Assembly (NCBI RefSeq): GCF_030143255.1
Contig: NZ_JARJNR010000003.1
Coordinates: 62,001-126,000, forward strand
Origin: Frigidibacter sp. SD6-1
Lineage (GTDB): Bacteria; Pseudomonadota; Alphaproteobacteria; Rhodobacterales; Rhodobacteraceae
Length of the DNA: 64,000 nucleotides
Direction of reading: 5' to 3'
In this document: positions 63,854-64,000 of the stretch, piece by piece
Numbering within the stretch: the first letter of the stretch is position 1
How the letters are laid out: each line of letters opens with the position of its first letter
Notes under the pieces: generated by a model
Seen by the model: only the letters and a program-made list of their open reading frames with translations
Told to the model about the DNA's origin: nothing
The model's database searches: none
Made by a program: the position numbers and the translations under genes

Positions 63854-64000
63854 ATGAAGCTTCTGCTCGTCTCCGCCGTCGCGCTCATCGATGCCGACGG
63901 CCGCGTGCTTCTGGCCCAGAGGCCGCAAGGCAAGTCGCTTGCGGGCCTGTGGGAATTTCCCGGCGGCAAGGTCGAACCGGGCGAGACGCCCGAGGCCTGC
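63854..64000 (+). CDS. mutT: 8-oxo-dGTP diphosphatase (Nudix), 3' end cut by window
   Basis: The first 49 residues are visible: KLLLVSAVALIDADGRVLLAQRP, then LWEFPGGKVEPGE, which is the start of a Nudix box (G-x5-E...). The length and beginning fit MutT, which cleans oxidised dGTP from the nucleotide pool. The rest lies outside. Hairpin copy 6 covers its upstream region. Confidence 0.88.
   Translation, partial: MKLLLVSAVALIDADGRVLLAQRPQGKSLAGLWEFPGGKVEPGETPEAC

Overview
The window is a GC-rich chromosomal segment that looks like an alphaproteobacterium of the family Rhodobacteraceae. The reasons are the strong G/C bias at third codon positions, the pairing of secA with a conserved 'translocase'-type membrane-anchored gene, the parvulin-argJ-mutT order, the Hint_2-domain protein, and small conserved genes that I know only from this family. 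About 59 genes cover nearly all of it, with many 1-11 nt stop/start overlaps. I saw no tRNA, rRNA, CRISPR array, insertion sequence, integrase or phage gene. The species cannot be fixed from the sequence alone.

Layout. (1) 1-8.5 kb: the end of uppP, then a coupled operon with the glutamate synthase small subunit (gltD), three small genes and the large subunit (gltB). (2) 8.6-12.3 kb: a Hint-domain protein, mtgA, and on the minus strand a KdgK-type kinase, a GlsB/YeaQ membrane protein and an MsrQ-like membrane protein. (3) 12.3-39.4 kb: a large surface-glycan region. It holds two UDP-galactopyranose-mutase-like flavoproteins, a UDP-HexNAc 6-dehydrogenase, an epimerase / GT39-like / GMC-oxidoreductase module, a minus-strand operon (UDP-xylose synthase, membrane protein, two GT2 enzymes, an LPG-synthase-TM-type protein, a flavoprotein, a polysaccharide deacetylase, a Wzx-type flippase, a GT4), a stand-alone KDPGal aldolase, the dTDP-L-rhamnose operon rfbCB-(DUF457-like)-DA and two more GT4 enzymes. 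HupE/UreJ sits inside this region. (4) 39.7-64 kb: housekeeping genes: folC, accD, a CPBP protease, a trio of small family-specific genes, a 2,4-dienoyl-CoA-reductase-type enzyme, LysR, an OmpA-like protein, GNAT, CinA-like, map, HAD phosphatase, rsmD, ferredoxin-type reductase, peroxiredoxin, phhB, an acyltransferase, GDPD, RidA, the 'translocase' gene, secA, parvulin, argJ and the start of mutT.

How it works together. The glycan region can make dTDP-L-rhamnose, UDP-xylose (from UDP-glucuronate made elsewhere) and a UDP-HexNAc-uronate. It has five GT2/GT4 transferases and two polytopic membrane proteins that could use polyprenyl-linked sugars, plus a flippase. An initiating phosphoglycosyltransferase, a clear Wzy and a Wza/Wzc export pair are not visible, so it is either one part of a split pathway or a non-Wzy glycan-lipid or glycosylation route.

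The most unusual items are a GMC-type oxidoreductase with a ferredoxin-like CX2CX2CX3CP motif, a six-copy family of hairpin elements ending in an ATTT box, a cloverleaf-like intergenic element with a second related copy, a triple hairpin at 10.35 kb, and a perfect TTGACA box followed by a 21-bp dyad upstream of gltD.
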